Below are positions 1 through 6,554 of a DNA stretch of 11,953 nt, piece after piece. Under the pieces are notes generated by a model, which did no database searches, had not been told where the DNA came from, and saw nothing but the letters and a program-made list of their open reading frames with translations. Source of the DNA: Chloroflexota bacterium (GTDB lineage: Bacteria > Chloroflexota > Dehalococcoidia > Lucifugimonadales > UBA1127); the NCBI GenBank assembly GCA_028873745.1, contig JAPPNT010000129.1, forward strand, positions 5,179 through 17,131, given 5' to 3'. Positions within the stretch are counted from its first letter, which is position 1; each line of letters opens with the position of its first letter. A program made the position numbers and the translations under genes.

Positions 1-526
1 GAGCATGGTCGCGCCGATGGCCGCGCTGGGCGTGCTCGCCGTCGCGTCGGGCTTCGTCGCCAACGCGCCCTTCGACCTGCCCGGTGTCGCCGCGCACTGG
101 TTCAGCGAGTTCCTCTTCCCGCCCGGCGGCCACGGCGAAGCGCCCAAGGTGGAACTGTGGGTGGCCGCCCTCTCGATGGCCCTCGCGCTCGCGGGCATCG
201 GGCTGGCGTGGCTGGTGTACGCGAAGGGCGTTATCGCGCCGGAGCGGCTCACCTTCCGCCCCCTCTACCTCCTGACCGTCCGCAAGTACTACCTTGACGA
301 CCTGTACGAGCGGTTCCTGACCGGCAAGGTCTTCTACGACTGGGGCGCCGGACTGATGGAACGGTTCGACCACGACTTCGTGGACGAGGTCTCGGAGAAG
401 ATAGGCGGGTTCAGCCGCAGCCTTGGCGGCCTGGTGGCCAAGCTACAGACGGGTCAGGTACAGGTGTACGGCCTCGTCTTCGTCATGGGTTCCCTCGTCA
501 TCCTGCTGACGTACCTGTTGAGGTGA
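1..526 (+). CDS. nuoL: NADH-quinone oxidoreductase subunit L, C-terminal part (truncated by window start)
   Basis: This is the last ~174 residues of the antiporter-like proton-pumping subunit L of respiratory complex I. The frame is already open at base 2, so the ATG at base 5 is internal and the true start lies outside the window. Visible parts are a hydrophobic segment at the left edge, a membrane helix starting after KVELWV, then the characteristic tail: the TVRKYYLDDLYERF stretch, a long amphipathic region corresponding to the lateral helix that runs along the membrane arm, the LQTGQVQVYG motif, and a last membrane helix ending in LLTYLLR. The order nuoL-nuoM-nuoN on one strand is the usual complex I arrangement and confirms the call. 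A 46-nt gap separates it from nuoM, so they are probably co-transcribed. I see no defect in the visible part. Confidence 0.95.
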   Translation, partial: SMVAPMAALGVLAVASGFVANAPFDLPGVAAHWFSEFLFPPGGHGEAPKVELWVAALSMALALAGIGLAWLVYAKGVIAPERLTFRPLYLLTVRKYYLDDLYERFLTGKVFYDWGAGLMERFDHDFVDEVSEKIGGFSRSLGGLVAKLQTGQVQVYGLVFVMGSLVILLTYLLR

Positions 527-572
527 TAGCGAGAGTGGCTGTGCGAACGACAACGGTAACAGCGAGGCCGGC

Positions 573-2048
573 ATGCTGCTGACGGCGACGGTCTTCCTGC
601 CGCTGGCGGGCGCCGCGCTCATCCTCCTGTTGGGGGACCGCGCGCGGCGGGTGCGGCTCTTCGCGGCCGCCGTGGGCATCGCCGACTTCGCGCTCGCCCT
701 CCTCGTCTTCCGGAGCTACGACCGGGCCGAGGGCGGCTTCCAGCTCGTCGACAAGTTCGACGCGTGGATACCGCAGCTCGACATCCAGTACCACCTCGCC
801 GTCGACGGCCTGAGCGCGCCGCTGGTGCTGCTGACGGGCCTGCTGGGGCTCGCGGCCATCTACAGCTCGTGGAGCATCGGTCAGCGCCACCGCGAGTACT
901 TCGCGTGGCTGCTGACGCTGCAGGCGGCGGTGATGGGCGTGTTCACCGCGCAGGACTTCGTGCTCTTCTTCATCTTCTGGGAGCTGGAGCTGGTCCCCAT
1001 GTTCTTCCTCATCTCCATCTGGGGCAGCGGGCGCAAAGAGCACTCGGCCATGAAGTTCCTGCTCTTCACCTTCACCGGCAGCGCCTTCATGCTCGTCGGC
1101 CTGCTTGCGGTGTACTTCTCGACGGGCGTCTTTGACATGACGCAGCTCGTCGGCATGGACCTCAACAATCTCCTGCTGCCGAGCCAACTGGTGTTCGCCT
1201 TCTTCTTCATCGCCTTCGCCGTGAAGCTGCCCGTCTGGCCCGTGCACACGTGGCTGCCCGACGCGCACACGGACGCGCCGACGGCCGTCAGCGTCATGCT
1301 GGCCGGCGTGCTGCTGAAGATGGGCGGCTACGGCCTCATCCGCGTCAACGTCTCCATGTTCCCCGACGTTGCCGCCGAGGCCGCGACCGCCCTGGCCGTC
1401 CTCGCCGTCATCAGCATCCTGTACGGGGCGCTGGTCACCTTCCGGCAGAGCGACCTGAAGCGGCTGGTCGCCAACAGCAGCATCAGCCACATGGGCTTCG
1501 TGCTGCTGGGCGTCACCTCAGTCGGCGCCGCCGCGGGTGAGCTGTCGCCCGTCGGTCTGACGGGCGCCGCGATGCAGATGTTCAGCCACGGAGCCGTCAC
1601 CGGCCTCCTCTTCGTCATGGTGGGCGTCGTGTACGACAAGGCCCACACGCGCCACATCCCGGACTTGGGCGGCCTGGCTCCCAAGATGCCCTTCGCGGCC
1701 GTCGCCTTCCTCGTGGCCGGCCTCGCCTCGCTGGGGCTGCCCGCGACGAGCGGGTTCGCCGCCGAGATCATGGTCTTCCTTGGCACGTTCCCCGCCCACG
1801 GCGTCCTGACGGGCATCGCGACCGTCGGCGTGCTGATGGCGGCGGGCTACGTGCTGTGGACGGTGCAGCGCAGCCTCTTTGGCCCGCCTCGCGAACGGTG
1901 GGCGCACTTGGGCGACGTCTCCGCCGTCGAGGCCGTCGCGCCCGTGCTGCTGATGGCCGCCATCCTGGCCGTCGGCATCTACCCCGCGCTGCTGTCCGAC
2001 GTCTTCACGTCGGGCGTCAATGACCTGCTGCCGAGGTTCACGCCATGA
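573..2048 (+). CDS. nuoM: NADH-quinone oxidoreductase subunit M
   Basis: This 491-residue integral membrane protein is the NuoM antiporter-like subunit of complex I. It couples electron transfer from NADH to quinone with proton translocation, and its length is normal for the family (about 14 helices). Charged residues of the proton path can be seen: the helix-5 glutamate in FFIFWELELVPMF (E137, with E139 nearby; equivalent to E. coli E144), a lysine in FAVKLPVWPVHTWLPDAH (K218), and the lysine of VLLKMGGYGL (K249). The motif SDLKRLVANSSISHMGF is also typical. The start at 573 gives the expected hydrophobic first helix and has a GAGG at 564-567, 5 nt upstream. The stop codon overlaps the nuoN start (ATGA), suggesting translational coupling. 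No anomaly seen. Confidence 0.97.
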   Translation: MLLTATVFLPLAGAALILLLGDRARRVRLFAAAVGIADFALALLVFRSYDRAEGGFQLVDKFDAWIPQLDIQYHLAVDGLSAPLVLLTGLLGLAAIYSSWSIGQRHREYFAWLLTLQAAVMGVFTAQDFVLFFIFWELELVPMFFLISIWGSGRKEHSAMKFLLFTFTGSAFMLVGLLAVYFSTGVFDMTQLVGMDLNNLLLPSQLVFAFFFIAFAVKLPVWPVHTWLPDAHTDAPTAVSVMLAGVLLKMGGYGLIRVNVSMFPDVAAEAATALAVLAVISILYGALVTFRQSDLKRLVANSSISHMGFVLLGVTSVGAAAGELSPVGLTGAAMQMFSHGAVTGLLFVMVGVVYDKAHTRHIPDLGGLAPKMPFAAVAFLVAGLASLGLPATSGFAAEIMVFLGTFPAHGVLTGIATVGVLMAAGYVLWTVQRSLFGPPRERWAHLGDVSAVEAVAPVLLMAAILAVGIYPALLSDVFTSGVNDLLPRFTP

Positions 2049-3550
2049 CCTGGTCCGACGTCTACCTGCTCTCGCCGGAGCTGAGCGTCGCCGCCGCGGC
2101 GCTGCTGGCGCTGGTGGCCGGCATGGCGAACGCCCACCGCGGCGTGGTCACGGCGCTGGGCCTGCTCGGCCTCGCCGCGTCGCTCGTCCTGACCGGGCTC
2201 CTCTGGGCGGAGCTCGACGGCAACGTCGACCTCTGCTCCGTCCTCGGCGAGGACAGCGGGACGGCCCTGCACGGCGCGCTGGCCGTCGACCGGTTCGCCC
2301 TCTTCTTCAAGGGCCTGATCGGGGTCTCGACAGCCCTCGTGCTGCTGGCGTCCTACGCCTACACGCAGCGCTTCGCCTCCCGCGGCCCCGAGTTCACCTC
2401 GCTGGTGCTCTTCGCGGCCACGGGCATGATGCTGCTGGCCGCCGGCCGCGAGCTCATCACGCTCTACGTCGCGCTGGAGCTCTCGACGCTGCCGCTGGTG
2501 GCGCTGGCGGCCTTCTCCGGCGGACAGCGCGCGTCCGAGGCCGGCTTAAAATACCTGGTCCTGGGCGCCGTCGCGTCCGCCGTCCTGCTCTACGGCATGA
2601 CGCTCACCTTCGGCTACACCGGCTCGACGGTGCTCGAGAGCATGGCTGCGTCCGTCTCCGACGCCGCCCTCGACGGCTCGCGGCCCTTCGGCGTGGGCGT
2701 GCTGGTTCTCGGCGTCGTCATGATGGTGGCGGGCTTCGGCTTCAAGGTGGCCGCTGTGCCCTTCCACGGCTGGATCCCCGACGTCTACGAGGGCGCGCCG
2801 ACACCCATCACCGCCTTCCTCTCCGTCGCGAGCAAGGCGGCGGGCTTCGCCGTGGTCATGCGCGTCTTCTTCACCGCCTTCGAGCCGCTGGAGGTCGACT
2901 GGGCGCTCCTCTTCGCGGGCATCGCCGCCGCGTCGATGACCTTCGGCAACCTGGCGGCCATCCAGCAGGCCAACATCAAGCGCATGCTGGCCTACAGCAC
3001 CATCGCCCACGCGGGCTACCTGCTGGTCGGCGTAGCCGCCGTGGCGGCGCGCACGCCCGACGGCGTCACCATCGGCCCGGAGACCGTGCTCTTCTACCTG
3101 GGGGGCTATGCCGTCACCAACCTCGCGGCCTTCTTCGCTGTCATCGCCGTCGCCAACCGCACGGGCAGCGAGCTCATCGCGAGCTTCGCCGGCATGGGGC
3201 GGCGCGCGCCGTGGCTGGCAGCCGCCCTGACCGTCGCGCTTCTGTCGCTGACGGGCATCCCGCTGACCGTCGGCTTCATGGCCAAGCTCTTCGTCTTCGG
3301 CGCCGCGGTGAAGGCGGACCTGGCGTGGCTCGTCGCGCTGGGCGCGGTCAACAGCGTCGTCTCCGCCTACTACTACCTCCGCGTCGTCCGCGTCATGTAC
3401 CTCGGCGAGCCGTCGGAGGGCGAGCAGCCGTCGCGCGCCGTCCCCCTCGACCTCTCCGTCGCCGTGACGGCGCTGGCCGTCGTCGCGCTCGGCCTGTGGC
3501 CGCGGCCGCTCTTCCACGCGGCGGAGCGCGCCGTCGAGCGGCTATTCTAG
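2045..3550 (+). CDS. nuoN: NADH-quinone oxidoreductase subunit N
   Basis: This 501-residue membrane protein is NuoN, the third antiporter-like subunit of complex I. Family signatures are ITLYVALELSTLPL with the conserved glutamate (E145), LKYLVLGAVAS with a lysine in the discontinuous-helix region (K169), FKVAAVPFHGWIPDVYEGAP (K234), ASKAAGF (K264) and NIKRMLAYSTIAHAGYLL. These residues line the half-channels of the proton path in the E. coli and Thermus structures. The ATG overlaps the nuoM stop by 4 bp, and a GAGG at 2033-2036 can serve as ribosome binding site. It is the last gene of the complex I operon here: a hairpin and a new promoter-like element follow within 75 bp. Confidence 0.97.
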   Translation: MTWSDVYLLSPELSVAAAALLALVAGMANAHRGVVTALGLLGLAASLVLTGLLWAELDGNVDLCSVLGEDSGTALHGALAVDRFALFFKGLIGVSTALVLLASYAYTQRFASRGPEFTSLVLFAATGMMLLAAGRELITLYVALELSTLPLVALAAFSGGQRASEAGLKYLVLGAVASAVLLYGMTLTFGYTGSTVLESMAASVSDAALDGSRPFGVGVLVLGVVMMVAGFGFKVAAVPFHGWIPDVYEGAPTPITAFLSVASKAAGFAVVMRVFFTAFEPLEVDWALLFAGIAAASMTFGNLAAIQQANIKRMLAYSTIAHAGYLLVGVAAVAARTPDGVTIGPETVLFYLGGYAVTNLAAFFAVIAVANRTGSELIASFAGMGRRAPWLAAALTVALLSLTGIPLTVGFMAKLFVFGAAVKADLAWLVALGAVNSVVSAYYYLRVVRVMYLGEPSEGEQPSRAVPLDLSVAVTALAVVALGLWPRPLFHAAERAVERLF

Positions 3551-3578
3551 CGGGCCCCTCCCGTTCCATCCCCCCTGG

Positions 3579-3598
3579 GTTCCCGCCTTCGCGGGAAC
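3579..3598. repeat. Short perfect inverted repeat of dispersed (REP-like) type, possible nuo operon terminator
   Basis: GTTCCCGC (3579-3586) and GCGGGAAC (3591-3598) form a perfect 8-bp stem with a CTTC loop. Palindromes of the form TTCCCGC-CTTC-GCGGGAA are familiar dispersed repeats in many bacterial genomes; that identification is from general knowledge, since only one copy lies in this window. It sits 28 bp after the nuoN stop, where a transcription terminator or mRNA-stabilising hairpin would be expected. No T-run follows on the + strand, so it is not a canonical intrinsic terminator. Confidence 0.6.
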
Positions 3599-3619
3599 GA
3601 CGAGGACAGGACGCTGCCG

Positions 3620-3625
3620 TATAAT
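3620..3625 (+). promoter_or_regulatory. Candidate -10 element for the nadK-Nudix unit
   Basis: A perfect TATAAT stands out in a GC-rich spacer, 41 bp upstream of the nadK ATG, and would give a transcript start near 3632. No good -35 hexamer lies 16-18 bp upstream (that interval reads ACGACG), so the promoter is incomplete by the sigma-70 consensus. Its position between the nuo hairpin and nadK supports a separate transcription unit. Confidence 0.4.
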
Positions 3626-3654
3626 GGAACGCAGCATCCCCTGCCCTGAGAGTG

Positions 3655-3659
3655 AGGAG
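3655..3659 (+). promoter_or_regulatory. Shine-Dalgarno AGGAG that decides the nadK start
   Basis: AGGAG lies 7 nt before the ATG at 3667. The in-frame GTG at 3652 overlaps and precedes this site, and the GTG at 3661 is only 1 nt away from it, so neither can use it. The ATG is therefore preferred. Confidence 0.75.
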
Positions 3660-3666
3660 CGTGCCC

Positions 3667-4569
3667 ATGGACGGGCCCATCGGCGTCATCTACAGCCCGT
3701 GGGTGGAAGAGGCCGCGCACGTGGCCGAAGCCCTCGCCGGCGAGCTTCGCGGCGAATTCGACCCGTGGGTGTGCTCCGTCCTGCAGCTTGACGAGCACGG
3801 CCAGGAGGCCCGCAGCTGCTCCATCTTCGTCACCGTGGGCGGCGACGGCACCATCCTGCGCGCCGTCCGGCTTGCCGCCCCCGCCGCCATCCCCATCGTC
3901 GGCGTCAACCTGGGCCGCGTCGGCTACATGACCGAGCTGCCGGCCGAGGAGGCCGTCGAGCGCATCGCGTCCTACGCCCACGGCGAGGGCTGGATGGAGG
4001 AGCGCACGATGCTGGAGGCGCAGATCAGGCCGTCCGGACACTCCGGCCGCGGCCTGCCGAGCTACACCGGCCTCAACGACGCCGTGGTCAGCCGCACCAA
4101 GCCCTCGCGCATGGTCTACGTCGCGGTGCGCGTCGACGACACGCCCCTCGCCGCCTACGCCGCCGACGCCGTCATCGTGTCGACGGCCACGGGCAGCACA
4201 GGCTACGCCCTCGCCGCGGGCGGCCCCATTCTGTTCGCCGACTCCACGTCGCTGATGGTGCAGCCCGTCGCGCCCCAGCTCGCCGACGACGCGGCCGTCG
4301 TGCTGCACCCCGGCGCGGTGGTCGAGATCGACGTCGAGCCGGACCAGGAGGCCATGCTCAGCGTCGACGGCTACATGGACGTGGACATCGCGTCCGGCAG
4401 CACCATTCGGGTGCAGGAGAGCCCCCACCGGACGCGCTTCCTGCGGCAGGGGTCCAAGCACCGCCTGCCCGCAACGCTGTCCCAACGCCTGAGCTCGGTG
4501 CGGCGGCAGCGGCCCTCGAGCACCGAGATCGCCGCGTCGCACATGGAAGGAGACGGCCGTGCCGGATGA
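3667..4569 (+). CDS. nadK: NAD kinase
   Basis: This cytosolic enzyme phosphorylates NAD to NADP. From the ATG at 3667 it has 300 residues, normal for the family. Visible motifs are TVGGDGTILRA with the catalytic GGDGT (residues 58-62), IVGVNLGRVGYMTEL, LND at 136-138 (the NE/ND pair that contacts the ribose), TATGSTGYALAAGGP (about 173-187, the NAD-binding loop), and the C-terminal LSVDG (231-235) preceding the beta-rich end. The last ~35 residues are a basic, Ser/Arg-rich tail that probably is disordered. The start is chosen from the AGGAG at 3655-3659; the GTG at 3652 would add five residues. Its end overlaps the Nudix gene by 11 bp, so both are likely expressed from one mRNA and act in NAD(P)/ADP-ribose metabolism. 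Placement after nuo suggests a redox-cofactor neighbourhood but not regulation. Confidence 0.95.
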   Translation: MDGPIGVIYSPWVEEAAHVAEALAGELRGEFDPWVCSVLQLDEHGQEARSCSIFVTVGGDGTILRAVRLAAPAAIPIVGVNLGRVGYMTELPAEEAVERIASYAHGEGWMEERTMLEAQIRPSGHSGRGLPSYTGLNDAVVSRTKPSRMVYVAVRVDDTPLAAYAADAVIVSTATGSTGYALAAGGPILFADSTSLMVQPVAPQLADDAAVVLHPGAVVEIDVEPDQEAMLSVDGYMDVDIASGSTIRVQESPHRTRFLRQGSKHRLPATLSQRLSSVRRQRPSSTEIAASHMEGDGRAG

Positions 4570-5104
4570 GGAGCTGGTCCACAGCGAACGCGTCTATGAC
4601 GGCAAGTTGATGAAGGTGCGCCGGGACACCATCCGCGTGAACAAGGCGACCGGCCCGGTTGACGCGACGCGGGAGATTGCCGAACTCCCATCCGCCGTGA
4701 CGGTGGTCCCCGTGGACGGCGAGGGCAACCTGCTGCTGGTGCGGCAGTACCGCTGGGCCGCCGAGACCCTGATGCTCGAGGCGCCTGCGGGCATGCTCGA
4801 GGCCGGCGAGGCGCCGGAGCCCGCCGCGCACCGCGAGCTCCGCGAGGAGACCGGACACGCGGCGGAGTCGCTCACCTACCTTGGCGGCTTCTGGATGGCG
4901 CCCGGCTACTCGACCGAGTACATGTACTGCTACCTCGCCACCGGCCTGCGCCCGGACCCGCTGCCCGCCGATGAGGACGAGGACATCGAGACGGTGCCCG
5001 TTGCGTGGGACGACATCCCGCGCCTCATCCGCGAGGGCGCGATTCAGGACGCCAAGAGCATAGCCGCACTGCAGCTGGCCTACTTCCTGCACGCGAAGTC
5101 GTAG
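4559..5104 (+). CDS. Nudix hydrolase, ADP-ribose pyrophosphatase-like
   Basis: This 181-residue protein has a complete Nudix box (G-x5-E-x7-R-E-U-x-E-E-x-G-U) at residues 78-100: G78, E84, R92-E93, E96-E97 and G99. The glutamates bind the catalytic divalent metal. The N-terminal part (SERVYDGKLMKVRRDTIR) and the LLLVRQYRWAAETLMLEAPAG segment are typical of the ADP-ribose pyrophosphatase (NudF-like) branch, which splits ADP-ribose into AMP and ribose 5-phosphate; the substrate is inferred from this resemblance. The last box position is His100 where a hydrophobic residue is usual. The start is a GTG at 4559, supported by AAGGAG at 4547-4552 with a 6-nt spacer inside the nadK end. The 11-bp overlap with nadK implies coupled expression and a shared role in NAD-derivative turnover. 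Confidence 0.92.
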   Translation: MPDEELVHSERVYDGKLMKVRRDTIRVNKATGPVDATREIAELPSAVTVVPVDGEGNLLLVRQYRWAAETLMLEAPAGMLEAGEAPEPAAHRELREETGHAAESLTYLGGFWMAPGYSTEYMYCYLATGLRPDPLPADEDEDIETVPVAWDDIPRLIREGAIQDAKSIAALQLAYFLHAKS

Positions 5105-5124
5105 GGGTGATCCGCGAATCACCC
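5105..5124. terminator. Hairpin between convergent genes, possible bidirectional terminator
   Basis: GGGTGAT (5105-5111) pairs perfectly with ATCACCC (5118-5124) around a 6-nt loop. It begins directly after the Nudix stop codon and lies between that gene and the convergent PIN gene, which ends at 5153. There is no T-run on either side, so termination is suggested only by position and stem. Confidence 0.4.
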
Positions 5125-5152
5125 GCCATCGCGACGAGGGCGCAACCAGTCG

Positions 5153-5590
5153 TTACGCAGCGATGGGGTCGCGCGTCCTGAGCTCCGGAAACAGCGAGAA
5201 GTCCCGGTCGCGGGTGAGGAGCGCTTCCGTGCCGTGGGCAACGCAGAGTGCGGCTATCCTCGCGTCGTGGACGACTCCCCCGATCACACGCGGCCGCCTC
5301 ACGAATCGCTCCAGTATCTCCCAGAATCCCTCGGTCTCGCCGAGCAGCCGCACCGATGGCGATGCCATCCAGGCCGCAAGCTGCCGCCACGATTGATTCG
5401 GGCTGGAGGCGCTCTCCCTCCAGATCCGGGGATTCGTGACGACGCTGAGAAACTCATAGCAGCACGGCCAAGGAATGGCCCAGGCGCCGCTGCCCTCCGC
5501 CAGTCCGCGCAGCAGCGCCGAGGCCGCTTCATGGTGACTCGACTCCCGCCGGTGCGCGTACACCAGCAGGTTGGTGTCCACGGCAATCAT
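5153..5590 (-). CDS. VapC-type PIN-domain ribonuclease toxin
   Basis: This 145-residue protein is a PIN domain, the fold of VapC toxins that cleave RNA (often tRNA or rRNA) with Mg2+. The acidic active-site residues are in place: D5 in AVDTNLLVYAHR, E46 in CCYEFLSVVTNP, D109 in VVHDARIAAL, and D128 in LLTRDRDF. This is a full-length, apparently intact toxin. Its ATG overlaps the stop of the upstream antitoxin gene by 4 bp (ATGA), so translation is probably coupled; no strong ribosome binding site is visible close to the start. The natural RNA target cannot be read from the sequence. Gene order antitoxin-toxin and the overlap are classical for vapBC. Confidence 0.93.
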   Translation of the reverse strand: MIAVDTNLLVYAHRRESSHHEAASALLRGLAEGSGAWAIPWPCCYEFLSVVTNPRIWRESASSPNQSWRQLAAWMASPSVRLLGETEGFWEILERFVRRPRVIGGVVHDARIAALCVAHGTEALLTRDRDFSLFPELRTRDPIAA

Positions 5591-5835
5591 CGGACTTCAG
5601 GCTCTCCGTAGATGACCCCGCGCAGGTCCTGCCAGGAGTACGCCTCCAGCGGGTCTCGCACCCCAGTTTCACCCACGCTGTGGTCGGGCAGCACGTAGGG
5701 CTCGACGGGGGCCGCCGCCTCGAGCGTCCGGCGCAGTCCCTCCTCGACCACAGCCCGCAGCGGCCTCCCGGTCTGGCGTGCATGCCGCTTGGCCCGCGCC
5801 AGCAATTCGTCCTGTATGTCAAGGGTCGTCTTCAT
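5587..5835 (-). CDS. VapB-like ribbon-helix-helix antitoxin
   Basis: This 82-residue protein has an N-terminal ribbon-helix-helix DNA-binding segment: the strand MKTTLDIQDE, then helices through LLARAKRHARQTGRP and RAVVEEGLRRTLEA. The remainder (PYVLPDHSVGETGVRDPLEAY...) would be the toxin-binding tail, usually poorly structured until bound. VapB proteins of this kind neutralise the PIN toxin and repress their own operon. The frame is open farther upstream, but I chose the ATG at 5835: the encoded protein then begins exactly at the conserved MKTTLD strand, and a promoter placed 7 nt upstream implies that the mRNA begins at or next to this codon. In-frame ATGs at 5844 and 5853 fall within the promoter. 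Confidence 0.88.
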   Translation of the reverse strand: MKTTLDIQDELLARAKRHARQTGRPLRAVVEEGLRRTLEAAAPVEPYVLPDHSVGETGVRDPLEAYSWQDLRGVIYGEPEVR

Positions 5836-5838
5836 GAC

Positions 5839-5878
5839 ACCCATACTACCCATATCATATTCTATGGTCAACCCATAT
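5839..5878. promoter_or_regulatory. Candidate VapB operator: iterated ACCCATA
   Basis: On the + strand ACCCATA occurs at 5839-5845, 5848-5854 and 5871-5877; the last two extend to ACCCATAT. A partly inverted copy is TATGGT at 5863-5868, so CCATA (5850-5854) and TATGG (5863-5867) form a 5-bp dyad. These short repeats cover the -10 and spacer of the promoter, as expected for autorepression by a ribbon-helix-helix antitoxin. Binding is inferred. Confidence 0.45.
5843..5871 (-). promoter_or_regulatory. vapBC promoter (leaderless type)
   Basis: On the minus strand TTGACC (5871-5866) is followed after exactly 17 nt by TAGTAT (5848-5843). Only 7 nt separate the -10 hexamer from the antitoxin ATG at 5835, which puts the expected transcript start at or one base before the start codon. 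The -35 hexamer overlaps the stop codon of the upstream Ddn-family gene. Confidence 0.65.
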
Positions 5879-6311
5879 CCCGCCGCAGCACGACGACGGG
5901 GATCTCCCGCTCCGTAGCCGCGCGATAGCCGCCGAAGCGCGGGTTGGCCGCAATCACCCTGTCGAGCAGCGCGGTGCGTTCCTCGCCCTGCGTGACGCGC
6001 GCCTCGGCCGGGAACCGCTCGCCGTGGGCCTCGACGGTGACATTGGGGTCGGCCGCGGCGTTCAGGTACCACGCCGGGTGCCGGTCCCGCCCGTAGTTCG
6101 ATCCCACGACGATGAACTCGCCTGAGTCGTCGAAGCGGAAGTACATCAGCGGCGTCGAGCGCGGCTTGCCGCTCCGCCGTCCCCGCGTCTCAAGCAGCAG
6201 CACGCCCTGTCCCTCGAAGCGGCCAAGCACCCGCCCTCGCGAGAGCCGCAGCAGCAACCGGTGCAGCGGCACGAACAGCCACGCGATTAGCAGGCGCTTG
6301 TACGTCGGCAC
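5868..6311 (-). CDS. Ddn-family (deazaflavin/F420-dependent nitroreductase-like) protein
   Basis: This 147-residue protein belongs to the split-barrel family of Mycobacterium Ddn, small enzymes that use reduced coenzyme F420 to reduce quinones or nitro compounds. The family pattern is clear: LLLETRGRRSGKPRSTPL (about 38-55), then FIVVGSNYGRDRHPAWYLN (about 66-84) and a final strand in EIPVVVLRR. The N-terminus (KRLLIAWLFVPLHRLLL) is hydrophobic and amphipathic, as in membrane-associated members that act on menaquinone. F420 use is inferred from family; some members bind other flavins or heme. The start is the GTG at 6311: AAGGAG (6323-6318) lies 6 nt before it, and the protein then begins at the usual point. 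The longer frame to 6401 would add 30 unconvincing residues. It is transcribed divergently from sdhA and lies 32 bp upstream of vapB. Confidence 0.85.
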   Translation of the reverse strand: MPTYKRLLIAWLFVPLHRLLLRLSRGRVLGRFEGQGVLLLETRGRRSGKPRSTPLMYFRFDDSGEFIVVGSNYGRDRHPAWYLNAAADPNVTVEAHGERFPAEARVTQGEERTALLDRVIAANPRFGGYRAATEREIPVVVLRRDMG

Positions 6312-6388
6312 GGGCGGCTCCTTTTGGGCGAGAATTGTCGTTGGTTTGGCACAGGACGTAAACGGCCCCCAACAAACCCCCAGCGCAA

Positions 6389-6417
6389 TTGTCACCCCCA
6401 TTCGTATCTGCTATAGT
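6389..6417 (+). promoter_or_regulatory. Promoter of the sdhABE operon
   Basis: TTGTCA (6389-6394), a 17-nt spacer and TATAGT (6412-6417) form a near-consensus sigma-70 promoter. The bases before the -10 (TGC at 6409-6411) also make an extended -10. Transcription should start near 6424. This rules out the in-frame GTG at 6423 as the sdhA start. Confidence 0.75.
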
Positions 6418-6423
6418 ACGCGG

Positions 6424-6554
6424 TGCTCAGGGAGGCCTGCGGGCGTCCTGCCTGCGCGCCACCCGCGAGCCGTCGGCGAAGGCCGCTTTACCGCTGGAAT
6501 CGCAACGCCCCACTCTCTCCGGCGTGTCCGTGTGGGGCAAGAAGGGGTTGGGCA
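6424..6554 (+). promoter_or_regulatory. sdhA 5' leader with a hairpin next to the ribosome binding site
   Basis: The mRNA leader would be about 130 nt. GCCCCAC (6507-6513) pairs perfectly with GTGGGGC (6532-6538), and within that loop CGG (6520-6522) can pair with CCG (6528-6530). The hairpin ends 3 nt before the ribosome binding site AAGGGG (6542-6547), which is 7 nt from the TTG start. I do not recognise a riboswitch class. The stretch does not encode conserved protein even though one frame is open. Confidence 0.4.

Noticed and set aside
538..563. 5-bp dyad GCTGT/ACAGC in the nuoL-nuoM gap
   Set aside because: Short arms with a 16-nt loop are expected by chance; no related element elsewhere in the window.
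3652..3666. GTG start five residues upstream for NAD kinase
   Set aside because: It overlaps the AGGAG ribosome binding site that serves the ATG at 3667.
5836..6072. Longer antitoxin frame starting near 6072
   Set aside because: It overlaps the Ddn-like coding region and the promoter, and the extra sequence has no resemblance to VapB.
6334..6362. TTTACG-N17-GACAAT on the minus strand as promoter of the Ddn-like gene
   Set aside because: Each hexamer matches the consensus at only four of six positions; not strong enough to annotate.
6312..6401. 30-residue N-terminal extension of the Ddn-like protein
   Set aside because: The GTG at 6311 has a strong AAGGAG at good distance and begins the family-typical N-terminus.
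6423..6554. N-terminal extension of SdhA with an RRRR stretch, possibly a twin-arginine signal as in periplasmic MfrA
   Set aside because: No hydrophobic segment or cleavage site follows the arginines, and the promoter puts the transcript start at about 6424, so this region is mRNA leader.
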